NCBI GenBank assembly: GCA_032017425.1 | Contig: DALZPW010000010.1 | Source: Faucicola tetraodonis | Lineage (GTDB): Bacteria > Pseudomonadota > Gammaproteobacteria > Pseudomonadales > Moraxellaceae | Length of the DNA stretch: 64,000 nt | Strand: one strand, 5' to 3' | Shown: positions 1-8,103 of the stretch, piece by piece | Layout of the letters: every line of letters starts with the position of its first letter | How positions within the stretch are numbered: the first letter of the stretch is position 1 | Position numbers and translations under genes: made by a program | The notes under the pieces: generated by a model | The model's input: the letters and a program-made list of their open reading frames with translations, nothing else | Databases searched by the model: none | What the model was told of the DNA's origin: nothing

Positions 1-166
1 CGGTTGAGTATGCCATTTTGTTATTGTAGCACTTCTATATTTCTTTAACTATAGCATGACCCATGTAACAAATCGCGATTTTATCGGTATTATATTAGCA
101 GTTTTAGCTAATTTAGCATAAAATAGTAAGATTATAAAATTGATAGCAATAGATTAGAGAAATTAT
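1..166. other. Intergenic region upstream of ffh; possible divergent gene start at the left edge
   Basis: This AT-rich stretch must carry the ffh promoter. On the minus strand an ATG at 16-14 opens a frame (MAYST...) that runs off the window. In related bacteria a divergent inner-membrane cytochrome-assembly-like gene often precedes ffh, but five codons with no clear ribosome binding site cannot establish that here. I see no RNA gene or hairpin of note. Confidence 0.3.
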
Positions 167-1633
167 ATGTTTGAAACCTTAACCGAACGCCTGTCGACGA
201 GTTTACGTAGTATCTCTGGTACAGGGCAGCTAACTGAAGACAACATCAAAGACACCTTGCGTGAAGTGCGTATGGCACTACTAGAAGCGGATGTCGCCTT
301 GCCAGTGACGCGCGATTTTGTGTCACGGGTAAAAGACAAAGCCCTAGGTCAAGAAGTCCTTAAAGAACTCGCCCCAGGTCAAGCCTTTGTCAAAATCGTC
401 TATGACGAATTGACCGAGATGATGGGCAGTGCGAACCAATCACTTGAAATGACAGGCAAACCACCTGTTGTCTATCTACTAGCGGGTTTGCAAGGGGCGG
501 GCAAAACCACCACAGCCGGTAAACTTGCCAAATATCTGCAAGAGCGCCATAAGAAAAAAGTCATGTTAGTCTCTGCGGACGTCTATCGCCCCGCGGCAAT
601 CAAGCAGCTTGAGCAAGTCGCTGAGCAAGTCAAAGCCAATTTTGTGCCATCGAGTGCTGACCAAAACCCGATTGATATCGCCAAACGCGCCATCGAACAA
701 GCCAAAGTACAGTTTCAAGATATTTTGATTATCGATACCGCAGGTCGTCTACACATCGACGAAGCCATGATGGATGAAATCAAAGCCTTAACCGCAGCGG
801 TCACTCCGTCAGAAACCTTATTTGTCGTTGACTCAATGACCGGTCAAGATGCGGCAAATACTGCAAAAGCCTTTAATGATGCGCTACCTTTGACCGGCGT
901 GATTTTGACCAAGACTGACGGCGATGCGCGCGGTGGTGCGGCGTTATCGGTACGTGCCATCACTGGCAAACCGATCAAATTCTTGGGTCGTGGTGAAAAA
1001 CTTGATGCGCTTGAGCCCTTCCACCCTGAGCGTGTGGCACAGCGTATCTTGGGCATGGGTGACGTGCTGTCACTGGTCGAAGAAGTCGAGCAAAAAATTG
1101 ACCGCGAAAAAGCGGAAAAAATGGCGAAAAAAATCCAAAAAGGCGGTGAGTTTGACCTTGAGGATTTGCTAACCCAATTCCAACAAATGAAGAATTTGGA
1201 CGGCATGGCGGGCTTCTTGGATAAGATGCCAGGCATGAGCGGTGCGGATGTTCAAAAAGCGGTATCAGATGCCAAGCCAGAAGAAAAGGTCAAAGAAATG
1301 GAAGCGCTCATTCATTCAATGACCCCATTTGAACGTAAAAACCCCGATAAAATCAACCCGAGCCGTAAACGCCGTATTGCGGCAGGCGCGGGTAAAGACG
1401 TGCAGCATGTCAATCAGCTGTTAAAGCAGCACAAGCAAATGGCAAAAATGATGAAAATGCTATCCGACCCATCGGGCATCAGCAAAATGATGAAAGCGGT
1501 GCAAGGTTTGACCAAAGGCATGGGCGGTGGCGGTGGTCCATTGTTTGGACAAAACAACCAAGCAGGCGCAAATACTACGACAGTTAACGGTCAAGCCAAT
1601 CCAGTTGCGCCAAAATTCAAAACCCGTTTTTAA
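167..1633 (+). CDS. ffh: Signal recognition particle protein Ffh (SRP54 GTPase)
   Basis: This is the protein subunit of the signal recognition particle. It binds 4.5S RNA and the signal sequences of nascent inner-membrane proteins and docks with FtsY. The 488 residues show the N-terminal helical bundle, then the NG GTPase domain with the P-loop GLQGAGKTTT near residue 108, the DTAGR motif, and the TKTDGDARGG guanine-specificity region. The C-terminal M domain is methionine-rich (QMAKMMKMLSDPSG) and ends in a Gly-rich tail, as is usual. Length is slightly above the E. coli protein (about 453 aa) because of an Asn/Thr/Gly-rich tail. The ATG at 167 follows an AGAGAAA ribosome binding site. It is monocistronic, with its own terminator just downstream. 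Confidence 0.97.
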   Translation: MFETLTERLSTSLRSISGTGQLTEDNIKDTLREVRMALLEADVALPVTRDFVSRVKDKALGQEVLKELAPGQAFVKIVYDELTEMMGSANQSLEMTGKPPVVYLLAGLQGAGKTTTAGKLAKYLQERHKKKVMLVSADVYRPAAIKQLEQVAEQVKANFVPSSADQNPIDIAKRAIEQAKVQFQDILIIDTAGRLHIDEAMMDEIKALTAAVTPSETLFVVDSMTGQDAANTAKAFNDALPLTGVILTKTDGDARGGAALSVRAITGKPIKFLGRGEKLDALEPFHPERVAQRILGMGDVLSLVEEVEQKIDREKAEKMAKKIQKGGEFDLEDLLTQFQQMKNLDGMAGFLDKMPGMSGADVQKAVSDAKPEEKVKEMEALIHSMTPFERKNPDKINPSRKRRIAAGAGKDVQHVNQLLKQHKQMAKMMKMLSDPSGISKMMKAVQGLTKGMGGGGGPLFGQNNQAGANTTTVNGQANPVAPKFKTRF

Positions 1634-1659
1634 AATTTTAATCGCAGGATTGTACTTTC

Positions 1660-1688
1660 AAAGCCCGTATACATTACGGGCTTTTTTA
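1660..1688 (+). terminator. Rho-independent terminator of ffh
   Basis: A GC-rich hairpin (AAGCCCGTA / TACGGGCTT, 5-nt loop) is followed by a T run, 26 bp after the ffh stop codon. Confidence 0.9.
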
Positions 1689-1813
1689 TTCACCTAAGGA
1701 ATAATGAAAGTATTAAATATTCCAAGACAGTATAAATAAAAATCCTTACTATATTCTCAATCATTAAGCCATTGGATGTTTAGCGTGGCACTTTGAAAAC
1801 TTATGAGGAAAAC

Positions 1814-2902
1814 ATGACAAACGCGACCCAAAATCACCCATTCACCACCCGTACGCAATCTAAAGGCAAAGTCTTGGCATTAGCCGGTATTTCAGTGATG
1901 GCAGTGGCAAGCTTAACTGCCTGCCAAAAAGCCCCGCCCAAAAACGAGAGTGCAGCCAGCGCTTCAGCCGCTAACGGCAATGGTGTATCTTTGCTAAACG
2001 TATCTTACGACGTGTCCCGCGAGTTGTATAAAGAATACAACCCGATTTTTACGGGGCAGCAAAAACAAGCCATCACTATCCAGCAGTCGCATGGCGGCTC
2101 AAGCAAACAAGCCTTGAGCGTAGCCAATGGGCTTAAAGCGGATGTGGTGACCATGAACCAAACCTCAGATGTAGAACTGCTGGTGAAAAAAGGCTTGGTG
2201 GATAAAAACTGGCAACAAGCGTTTCCCAATAACGCGATACCTTATACTAGCACCATGGTACTACTAGTTCGCAACAACAACCCCAAGCAAATCAAAGACT
2301 GGGATGACTTGGCAAAACCCGGTGTCAGTATCGTGATTGCCAATCCAAAAACCAGTGGTACAGCGCGATATGGTTTCTTGGGTGCGTATGGATATGGATT
2401 GCACCACTTCAATAATGACGAAGCCAAAACCAAAACCCTGGTGAAGCAAATTTTGAGCAATGTGGCAGTGTATGACAGTGGCGCAAGGGCAGCGACAACA
2501 AGCTTTTTACAACGAGAAATCGGTGATGTGCTGATTACCACAGAGAATGAAGCACAAATCACCAAAAAAGAATTTGCCGATAAAAACTTACAGATTATTT
2601 ATCCCAGTTATTCGGTCAAGATTAGTAACCCTGTCGCTGTGGTGAATGCGGTTACCGAGCAAAAAGGTACCACTGAATTGGCAAAAGCCTATTTAAAAGG
2701 TTTGTGGGATACGCCTGCCCAAGAGATTATGGCCAAGAATTATTTGCGCCCTGTGGATGCGGCGACTTTGGCAAAATACCAAAGCCAATTTCCTGCAATT
2801 GCCACGTTTGAGCCAAATCAAGTTTTTGGTAGTTGGGATGAGATTATGAGCAAGTTTTTTAAAGATGGCGCAATTTTTGACCAATTGGCGGTAAAAAAAT
2901 AG
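1814..2902 (+). CDS. sbp: Sulfate ABC transporter substrate-binding lipoprotein (Sbp/CysP family)
   Basis: A periplasmic binding protein for sulfate or thiosulfate. The family signature is clear: SYDVSRELYKEYN after the mature N-terminus, then QSHGGSSKQALSVANGLKADVV and NPKTSGTARYGFLGAYGYG, which form the anion-binding cleft. The N-terminus has a hydrophobic segment ending in the lipobox SLTAC, so it is probably a lipoprotein rather than a soluble periplasmic protein. I chose the ATG at 1814 because GAGGA sits 5 bp before it; a TTG at 1793 would add seven residues without a ribosome binding site. The permease and ATPase genes (cysTWA) are not adjacent, so this is an orphan binding protein that must work with a transporter encoded elsewhere. 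Confidence 0.92.
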   Translation: MTNATQNHPFTTRTQSKGKVLALAGISVMAVASLTACQKAPPKNESAASASAANGNGVSLLNVSYDVSRELYKEYNPIFTGQQKQAITIQQSHGGSSKQALSVANGLKADVVTMNQTSDVELLVKKGLVDKNWQQAFPNNAIPYTSTMVLLVRNNNPKQIKDWDDLAKPGVSIVIANPKTSGTARYGFLGAYGYGLHHFNNDEAKTKTLVKQILSNVAVYDSGARAATTSFLQREIGDVLITTENEAQITKKEFADKNLQIIYPSYSVKISNPVAVVNAVTEQKGTTELAKAYLKGLWDTPAQEIMAKNYLRPVDAATLAKYQSQFPAIATFEPNQVFGSWDEIMSKFFKDGAIFDQLAVKK

Positions 2903-2910
2903 CAGTCATC

Positions 2911-3543
2911 CTAGCGATTGGCTAGGGTAGTTAGGTCATACTTTAAGGCATCAAAACACACATCTGCAGCAAAGCCCCGATATTGCAAAAATCGCAGTTG
3001 ACGGGCTTTTTCTTTAGGCTCTGTCGGGATGGCATCACCGTATTTTCGTACCCGTGCTGCCACTGCTTGGGCAAGCCAATCCACTTCATAGGTCTCATCT
3101 GGGTCGTCATCCGCCGTGTCTGATTCAATGTCATTGAGTAATAAATCTTCAAAAAAATCATTGTGTGTCTCAATCCATGTATTAATCGCACTGACCGAAC
3201 TGACGGTGGTTAAGCCGTGTTTTTTTAACGTTTGAAAAATCCGCTGGGTACCATGCTGCTTGCCGATACCTTCTTTGATCAATGCAGACGTCATACGCTC
3301 ATCGCTTTGATAGCCTTCTGCTTCAAATTCGCTCAAAAGCGCTTCGATAGCCGCCGCATCACATCCTTTTGCCAATAGTTTGTCCCGCAGCTCTTTTTTA
3401 GATTGCTCACGCCGCCCAAGATAATAAAACGCCAGCCAACGCATGTAGCTCTCGGCTTTAAGCTTGTCATGGTAAGCTTGGCGTTGTTCATCAGTCATTA
3501 ACTGATTTTCGATAGTTTCTAACAAGGATTTAGGATCTGGCAT
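2911..3543 (-). CDS. recX: Regulatory protein RecX
   Basis: RecX binds RecA filaments and modulates (usually inhibits) strand exchange and co-protease activity. The 210-residue protein has the family core YLGRREQSKKELRDKLLAKG, then LLSEFEAEGYQSDERMTSALI and the three-helix repeats after it. A stretch rich in Asp/Glu (ESDTADDDPDETYE) interrupts the last third and makes it longer than E. coli RecX (166 aa). The start at 3543 gives the MPDPKSLLE N-terminus; upstream codons in the frame lack support. It lies directly downstream of recA on the same strand, the classical recA-recX order, separated by a leaky-looking terminator hairpin, which fits lower RecX than RecA expression. Confidence 0.93.
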   Translation of the reverse strand: MPDPKSLLETIENQLMTDEQRQAYHDKLKAESYMRWLAFYYLGRREQSKKELRDKLLAKGCDAAAIEALLSEFEAEGYQSDERMTSALIKEGIGKQHGTQRIFQTLKKHGLTTVSSVSAINTWIETHNDFFEDLLLNDIESDTADDDPDETYEVDWLAQAVAARVRKYGDAIPTEPKEKARQLRFLQYRGFAADVCFDALKYDLTTLANR

Positions 3544-3610
3544 AGCGGTTTTAAGGGTGATTAAAAAAAAGGTTAAACATCGGCTGGCGAACAAGTTGAG
3601 CAGTATAAAA

Positions 3611-3642
3611 ACAAAAACCCCAGTAAAAACTAGGGTTTTGGG
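3611..3642 (-). terminator. Terminator-like hairpin between recA and recX
   Basis: Read on the minus strand, CCCTAG and CTGGGG pair (one G-T wobble) and are followed by TTTTTGTTTTT. It lies about 15-40 bp past the recA stop and before recX, so it probably attenuates read-through, as known for recA-recX in E. coli. Confidence 0.65.
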
Positions 3643-3653
3643 TAGCTAGGTAG

Positions 3654-4709
3654 TTATTGCATACCTTCGATAAACTCAGGGGGTTCAACGTCATGCGCTT
3701 CTTCTGGAACAGGTTCGACATTACCAAGCTTAGCAGCGCGCACTTTGGCTTCAATCTCTTGGGCGATTTGGGGATTTTCTTCCAAGAATCTAATGGCGTT
3801 GGCTTTACCTTGACCAATTTTACTGTCATTGTAGCTGTACCAAGCGCCCGATTTTTTGACCGCATCAATATCGACACCCAAGTCAACCACTTCACCTAGA
3901 TGATTGGTACCTGTCCCATACATGATGTCAAATTCTGCTTGGCGAAACGGCGGCGCCAGTTTATTTTTGATTACCTTAACGCGGGTCTCAGAACCGATGA
4001 TGTTTTCACCGTCTTTAACCGCACCAATACGACGAATATCCAAGCGCACCGACGCATAGAATTTAAGGGCGTTACCACCGGTTGTGGTTTCTGGCGAGCC
4101 AAACATGACACCGATTTTCATACGAATTTGGTTAATGAATACCACCATACAGTTAGAGCGTTTGGCGTTACCGGTGATTTTTCGTAACGCTTGGCTCATC
4201 AAGCGCGCTTGCAGACCCATATGGCTGTCGCCCATCTCGCCTTCAATTTCCGCGCGTGGGGTAAGGGCAGCGACCGAGTCAACAACAATCATATCCACCG
4301 CACCTGAGCGCACTAGCATATCGGTGATTTCAAGCGCTTGTTCACCGTTGTCAGGCTGCGTGACAAGTAAAGCGTCGACATCAACGCCCAATTTTTTGGC
4401 ATAAATAGGGTCTAGCGCATGCTCCGCATCGATAAAAGCACAGGTACCGCCCTGCTTTTGACATTGGGCGATTGCTTGCAAGGTTAAAGTGGTTTTACCC
4501 GAACTTTCAGGACCATAAATTTCGACGATACGACCCTTTGGCAAACCGCCAATGCCCAGTGCAATATCCAAACCCAATGAGCCTGTGGAGACTACATCCA
4601 CGTTAATTTTTGCTGACTCATCACCCAGGCGCATGATGGTATTTTTACCAAATTGTTTTTCAATTTGTGATAAAGCGGCAGTTAAAGCTTTGGCTTTATT
4701 GTCGTCCAT
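3654..4709 (-). CDS. recA: Recombinase RecA
   Basis: The central homologous recombination and SOS co-protease protein. The 351 residues include the P-loop GPESSGKTTL near residue 66, FIDAEHALDP, the Walker B VDSVAAL, and the L1/L2 DNA-binding loops (EIEGEMGDSHMG, FINQIRMKIGVMFGSPETTTGGNALKFYASVR). The acidic C-terminal tail (EEAHDVEPPEF) is typical. The ATG at 4709 is preceded by a good AAGGAGT ribosome binding site. The upstream region shows a possible minus-strand -10 (TATAAT at 4825-4820) but I see no canonical CTGT-N8-ACAG LexA box, in line with Moraxellaceae that lack an ordinary LexA regulon. recX follows downstream. Confidence 0.98.
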   Translation of the reverse strand: MDDNKAKALTAALSQIEKQFGKNTIMRLGDESAKINVDVVSTGSLGLDIALGIGGLPKGRIVEIYGPESSGKTTLTLQAIAQCQKQGGTCAFIDAEHALDPIYAKKLGVDVDALLVTQPDNGEQALEITDMLVRSGAVDMIVVDSVAALTPRAEIEGEMGDSHMGLQARLMSQALRKITGNAKRSNCMVVFINQIRMKIGVMFGSPETTTGGNALKFYASVRLDIRRIGAVKDGENIIGSETRVKVIKNKLAPPFRQAEFDIMYGTGTNHLGEVVDLGVDIDAVKKSGAWYSYNDSKIGQGKANAIRFLEENPQIAQEIEAKVRAAKLGNVEPVPEEAHDVEPPEFIEGMQ

Positions 4710-5006
4710 AAGGACTCCTTGTTATAAAAAAGGTTAATAAAAACGTGAATAATTTAAAAGCAGGGATAAGTTAAAAAAGAAGTGAATTGATAAGTCTATA
4801 ATAACAAAATATATGAAAAATTATAGGGCTAAATCACTGATATACGACATATATTGTCGCTTATTATTGTTAATAATTAATTAAAAATAACATGAGAAAA
4901 TCTCTAAATAAATGGGTGTTTTTTGGGTGTTTTCAAGGCATATTTTGCAACAAAAATCCCCACTAACGAAGTGAGGATATGCAATACGAGTCGCCAATAT
5001 TGAGCC
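4710..5006. other. Intergenic region between the acyl-CoA ligase gene and recA
   Basis: About 300 bp of AT-rich DNA. It carries the terminator of the ligase gene (4952-4979) and the recA promoter region. No LexA-type palindrome, tRNA or other RNA gene is visible. Confidence 0.6.
4952..4979 (-). terminator. Rho-independent terminator of the acyl-CoA ligase gene
   Basis: On the minus strand ATCCTCACT pairs with AGTGGGGAT around a 5-nt loop and is followed by TTTTTG. It sits 28 bp past the stop codon of the ligase gene. Confidence 0.85.
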
Positions 5007-6788
5007 TTAGTGTGCCGCATCTTCTGGTGAATCATTGGGTAGGGTTTGGGTGTTGCTATGTATGCCGGAACTAGGCATGGCAGTGCTCGGATTTGAGTCG
5101 GCTGTCGCTGCCAAATAGCTTTGTGGATGATGGTGAGTGATTTTTGCTTCCTCATGCGCCAGTGAGCGCGCCGCTTGACGTAGCTCAAATTTTTGCACTT
5201 TACCCGTCGAGGTTTTTGGAATTTGCGCAAAAATAATATGTTTGGGCACTTGGAAACCTGCCAAATATTTACGGCAATGTGCAATGATGTCTTCCCCATC
5301 TAGCGTTGAGCCTTCGCGGATTTCAATAAAGGCTACCGGTACTTCACCCCATTTGTCATGGGGAGCAGCAACCACCCCACAGCTTTCCACTTCTGGCATA
5401 CGATACAGTACGTTTTCTACTTCGATACTTGAAATATTCTCACCGCCCGAGATGATGATGTCTTTGAGCCGATCCATAATTTTGATGTACCCATCTGGGT
5501 ATTTGACGCCCAAGTCACCGGTCTTAAACCAGCCACCGTTAAAGGCTTCTGCGGTGGCTTTGCGGTTTTTTAGATAGCCTTTCATCACCATATTGCCGCG
5601 GATAGCCAGCTCACCAATTTCGCTACCATCGGCTGCAACTGGGGTAGTGGTGCCTTGTTTGAATACATCAAACCCCGCTAATAGATGTGAGTTCATACCT
5701 TGGCGGGATTTTTTTTGCGCGCGTTCACTGACAGTCAAATCATCCCATTCTGGGCGCTCAACACACAGGGTGACGGGACCATATACTTCTGTCAAACCGT
5801 AGACATGCGTGATTTTAAAGCCCATTTCTTCCATTTTGGCGAGCAAAGACTCAGGGGGTGGCGCGCCTGCGACATTACAACGTACTTCATGTTTGATGGC
5901 TTTTTTCAGCGCTTCATTACCATTGGCAATCATGTTGTGCACGATAGGCGCTGCGCTATAATGGGTAACTGTTTCATCGGCAATCAACCGTAAAATCAAA
6001 TCAGCATCAATTTTGCGTAAGCACACATTGGTACCCGCCCGCTCGCCAATGCTCCAAGGAAAGCTCCAGCCATTGCAGTGAAACAAGGGGAGCGTCCATA
6101 AATACACAGGGTGCTTTGGCATATCCCAATCTAAAATATTAGAGACGGCATTTAAGGTGGCACCACGATGGTGATACACCACGCCTTTTGGGATACCTGT
6201 GGTACCTGATGTGTAGTTGAGCGCGATGGCATCCCATTCATCAGTTGGTTTTTCCCAGTTGTCTAAGTCGGTTCCTGAGGCGATCAATTCCTCATACGTC
6301 ATATTGCCAAATTGTTCAGTGGGCGTGACCGCAGGGTCGGTGGCATGAATGATAATTAAGTTAGGAAATGACTCTTGAACCAGGGCAATATGCTGTTCAA
6401 ATTCAGTATCAACAATCAATACTTTCGCTTCACTGTGCTGTAGGCAGAAGACCAAGGCATTGATATCCAAACGGGTATTTAAGGTACATAGCACACCACC
6501 AGACATCGGTACGCCAAACGCGACTTCAACCATGGCTGGGGTATTGGGTAGTAGCACTGCAACGGTATCGTCTTTATCGACGCCCAATTTTTTTAGGGCA
6601 TCCGACATTTTGCGGCAGCGATTATAGGTCTCGCCCCAAGTTTGCCGTAAGTCATTGTGCTCATAATCTTTATACACAATCGCCGTTTGATCGGGATAGA
6701 TGCTAGCAGTACGCTCAATAAAATCAATGGGAGTAAGCGGGGTATAGTTGGCAGGATTTTTTTCCAGCCCTGTATGGAAGTTTGGCAT
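5007..6788 (-). CDS. AMP-forming acyl-CoA synthetase (AlkK/DmdB-like)
   Basis: An adenylate-forming ligase that activates a fatty or short-chain acid to its CoA thioester using ATP. The 593 residues show the AMP-binding P-loop YTSGTTGIPKGV near residue 192, VYGLTEVYGP (A5), the GDLGVKYPDGYIKIMDRLKD hinge (A7-A8), IISGGENISS and the catalytic lysine in PKTSTGKVQKFELR (A10). The overall architecture (KNPANYTPLTPIDFIERTA start) is that of medium-chain or methylmercaptopropionate-type ligases; the exact substrate cannot be read from sequence. After the A10 lysine the protein continues for about 55 residues, ending in a Ser/Thr/His-rich tail (THHHPQSYLAATADSN) that most relatives lack. It is monocistronic. 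It probably works with beta-oxidation genes nearby (fadH, acyl-CoA dehydrogenase at 30-31.8 kb). Confidence 0.88.
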   Translation of the reverse strand: MPNFHTGLEKNPANYTPLTPIDFIERTASIYPDQTAIVYKDYEHNDLRQTWGETYNRCRKMSDALKKLGVDKDDTVAVLLPNTPAMVEVAFGVPMSGGVLCTLNTRLDINALVFCLQHSEAKVLIVDTEFEQHIALVQESFPNLIIIHATDPAVTPTEQFGNMTYEELIASGTDLDNWEKPTDEWDAIALNYTSGTTGIPKGVVYHHRGATLNAVSNILDWDMPKHPVYLWTLPLFHCNGWSFPWSIGERAGTNVCLRKIDADLILRLIADETVTHYSAAPIVHNMIANGNEALKKAIKHEVRCNVAGAPPPESLLAKMEEMGFKITHVYGLTEVYGPVTLCVERPEWDDLTVSERAQKKSRQGMNSHLLAGFDVFKQGTTTPVAADGSEIGELAIRGNMVMKGYLKNRKATAEAFNGGWFKTGDLGVKYPDGYIKIMDRLKDIIISGGENISSIEVENVLYRMPEVESCGVVAAPHDKWGEVPVAFIEIREGSTLDGEDIIAHCRKYLAGFQVPKHIIFAQIPKTSTGKVQKFELRQAARSLAHEEAKITHHHPQSYLAATADSNPSTAMPSSGIHSNTQTLPNDSPEDAAH

Positions 6789-6906
6789 AACGACATCCCT
6801 GTAGTTAACAAATAAACGCCTTTATCATAACAAGGATTTTGACCAAATCCTATATATCAGTGTGCTTTTTGATAAAATATAAAAAAATGACCAAAATAGA
6901 TAAGCC

Positions 6907-6943
6907 TTGACTGTGTTTTACAAGCTAGCACAACACAGTCAGG
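6907..6943 (-). terminator. Long hairpin just past the degV-like gene
   Basis: CCTTGACTGTGTT and AACACAGTCAGGG form a 13-bp stem (one G-T pair) with a loop of about 11 nt, starting 2-3 bp after the stop codon of the DegV gene. There is no strong T run directly after the stem on either strand, so it may be a weak terminator or an mRNA-stabilising 3' hairpin. Confidence 0.55.
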
Positions 6944-6945
6944 GT

Positions 6946-7791
6946 TTAGTCTTCGACAAATACGCAGCCAAGTGTAAACACACCGATATTTGCTATAGAA
7001 ACACTGGCGGCAGGAAGAACTTCGGTTTTAGCATAACCGCGTAACGATAAATAGTTGAGTAATGACTTGGTATGAGGGTTTAAATTGCCGCTAAGCACAT
7101 ACATTGTACCTTTTTTGCCATTGGCGGCGGTGATGATAGCATCGGCGAGTCGCTCAATACATTTTTCAAAACTACGCACCTTTTCAAAGGCGACTATTTG
7201 ACCTGAGTATTCGACTTTTACAATCGGTTTAATACCGAATAAATTGGCAAAAAAGCCGACTGGGGCTGAAATACGCTTGGTACGAATCATGCCTTTAAGG
7301 TTATCAACGGCCAAATAGATATGGATTTTATCGCGCAGGCGGTTGATTTCGGTGATGATTTGAGGGATTTCTGTGCCTTTTTTGAGTAAGCGTGAGGCTT
7401 CTTGTACAAGAATCGCTTCGCCATGTGAAATCGTGCGTGAATCATAAATATAAATTTTCATGCGATGACTAAACATCGAGCTGATATTGAGCAAGTTTTT
7501 GTAGGTCTGGCTTAAAGAAGAGGACAAACAGATGAATAAAACTTCTTGCACGTCTTCTTTGATGAGCTGATAAAAGAATTCAATGAGCTGATTTTCAGTG
7601 GGGGCAGAGGTACTGATGTCGATATTGGGGGTATCGAGTAGAATACGCGATAGACTGTCTAAGCTTAGGTTTTGTCCATCTAGATAATTGGCACCGCCCA
7701 TATGGATATTCATTGGCAACATTTTGACATTTTCTGGAATGCCAAGGTCGTCAAGACAAGACGTGGACGTGCTCACAATCATTTTTTTCAC
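6946..7791 (-). CDS. DegV family fatty-acid-binding protein
   Basis: A DegV-fold protein; the family binds a fatty acid between two domains and in some bacteria (FakB) delivers it to a fatty acid kinase. The 281 residues begin with the typical strand and loop IVSTSTSCLDDLGIPENVKMLPMNIHMGG, include the TSAPTENQL segment with the conserved lipid-headgroup serine/threonine region, and the later RLRDKIHIYLAVDNLKGMIRTKRISAPVGFFANLFGIKPIV block typical of DegV. No kinase partner (FakA/Dak-like) is adjacent. The start has a clear ATG at 7791 with AAGGGAAATT upstream. Function in this organism is unknown; lipid binding is inferred from the family. Confidence 0.82.
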   Translation of the reverse strand: MKKMIVSTSTSCLDDLGIPENVKMLPMNIHMGGANYLDGQNLSLDSLSRILLDTPNIDISTSAPTENQLIEFFYQLIKEDVQEVLFICLSSSLSQTYKNLLNISSMFSHRMKIYIYDSRTISHGEAILVQEASRLLKKGTEIPQIITEINRLRDKIHIYLAVDNLKGMIRTKRISAPVGFFANLFGIKPIVKVEYSGQIVAFEKVRSFEKCIERLADAIITAANGKKGTMYVLSGNLNPHTKSLLNYLSLRGYAKTEVLPAASVSIANIGVFTLGCVFVED

Positions 7792-8103
7792 AGTAATTTC
7801 CCTTCGGTTGTACTTTTATCCTAGCTTGATATTAGCATTATCACAAAAATAAGCATGATTTTTTTGTAGACTCATCGGGACAAAATTTGCCTTATGCTTT
7901 CAAAGATGACTATTTATAATAGGTTGACCTATTTTTGGTTTGATGTATGCTTAAGGTATGTTGATACAGCTACATCGCGTGACCACATTGACGAATTCCC
8001 ACATTAACGAATTGATTATGAAAACGAGCTCATTGACAAAGTGACAAGATTAATTCCTTAATGTGACCAAATAGTGAAAGGAAATTACTGCCAAGGATTA
8101 TTT
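7792..8103. promoter_or_regulatory. Divergent intergenic region with a 15-bp direct repeat upstream of fadH
   Basis: The spacer between the divergent DegV and fadH genes. At 7983-7997 and 7999-8013 the sequence CCACATT(g/a)ACGAATT is repeated with one mismatch and a 16-bp period, about 90-120 bp before the fadH start. This is a plausible binding site for a regulator of the fatty acid gene. The known FadR and PsrA consensus sequences are not evident. Confidence 0.4.

Noticed and set aside
844..1236. Long open frame on the opposite strand of ffh, and similar frames opposite most genes
   Set aside because: They are antisense shadows of well-supported genes, with poor composition and no start signals.
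4790..4860. A possible SOS box upstream of recA
   Set aside because: No CTGT-N8-ACAG or similar palindrome could be found; only a weak -10 is present.
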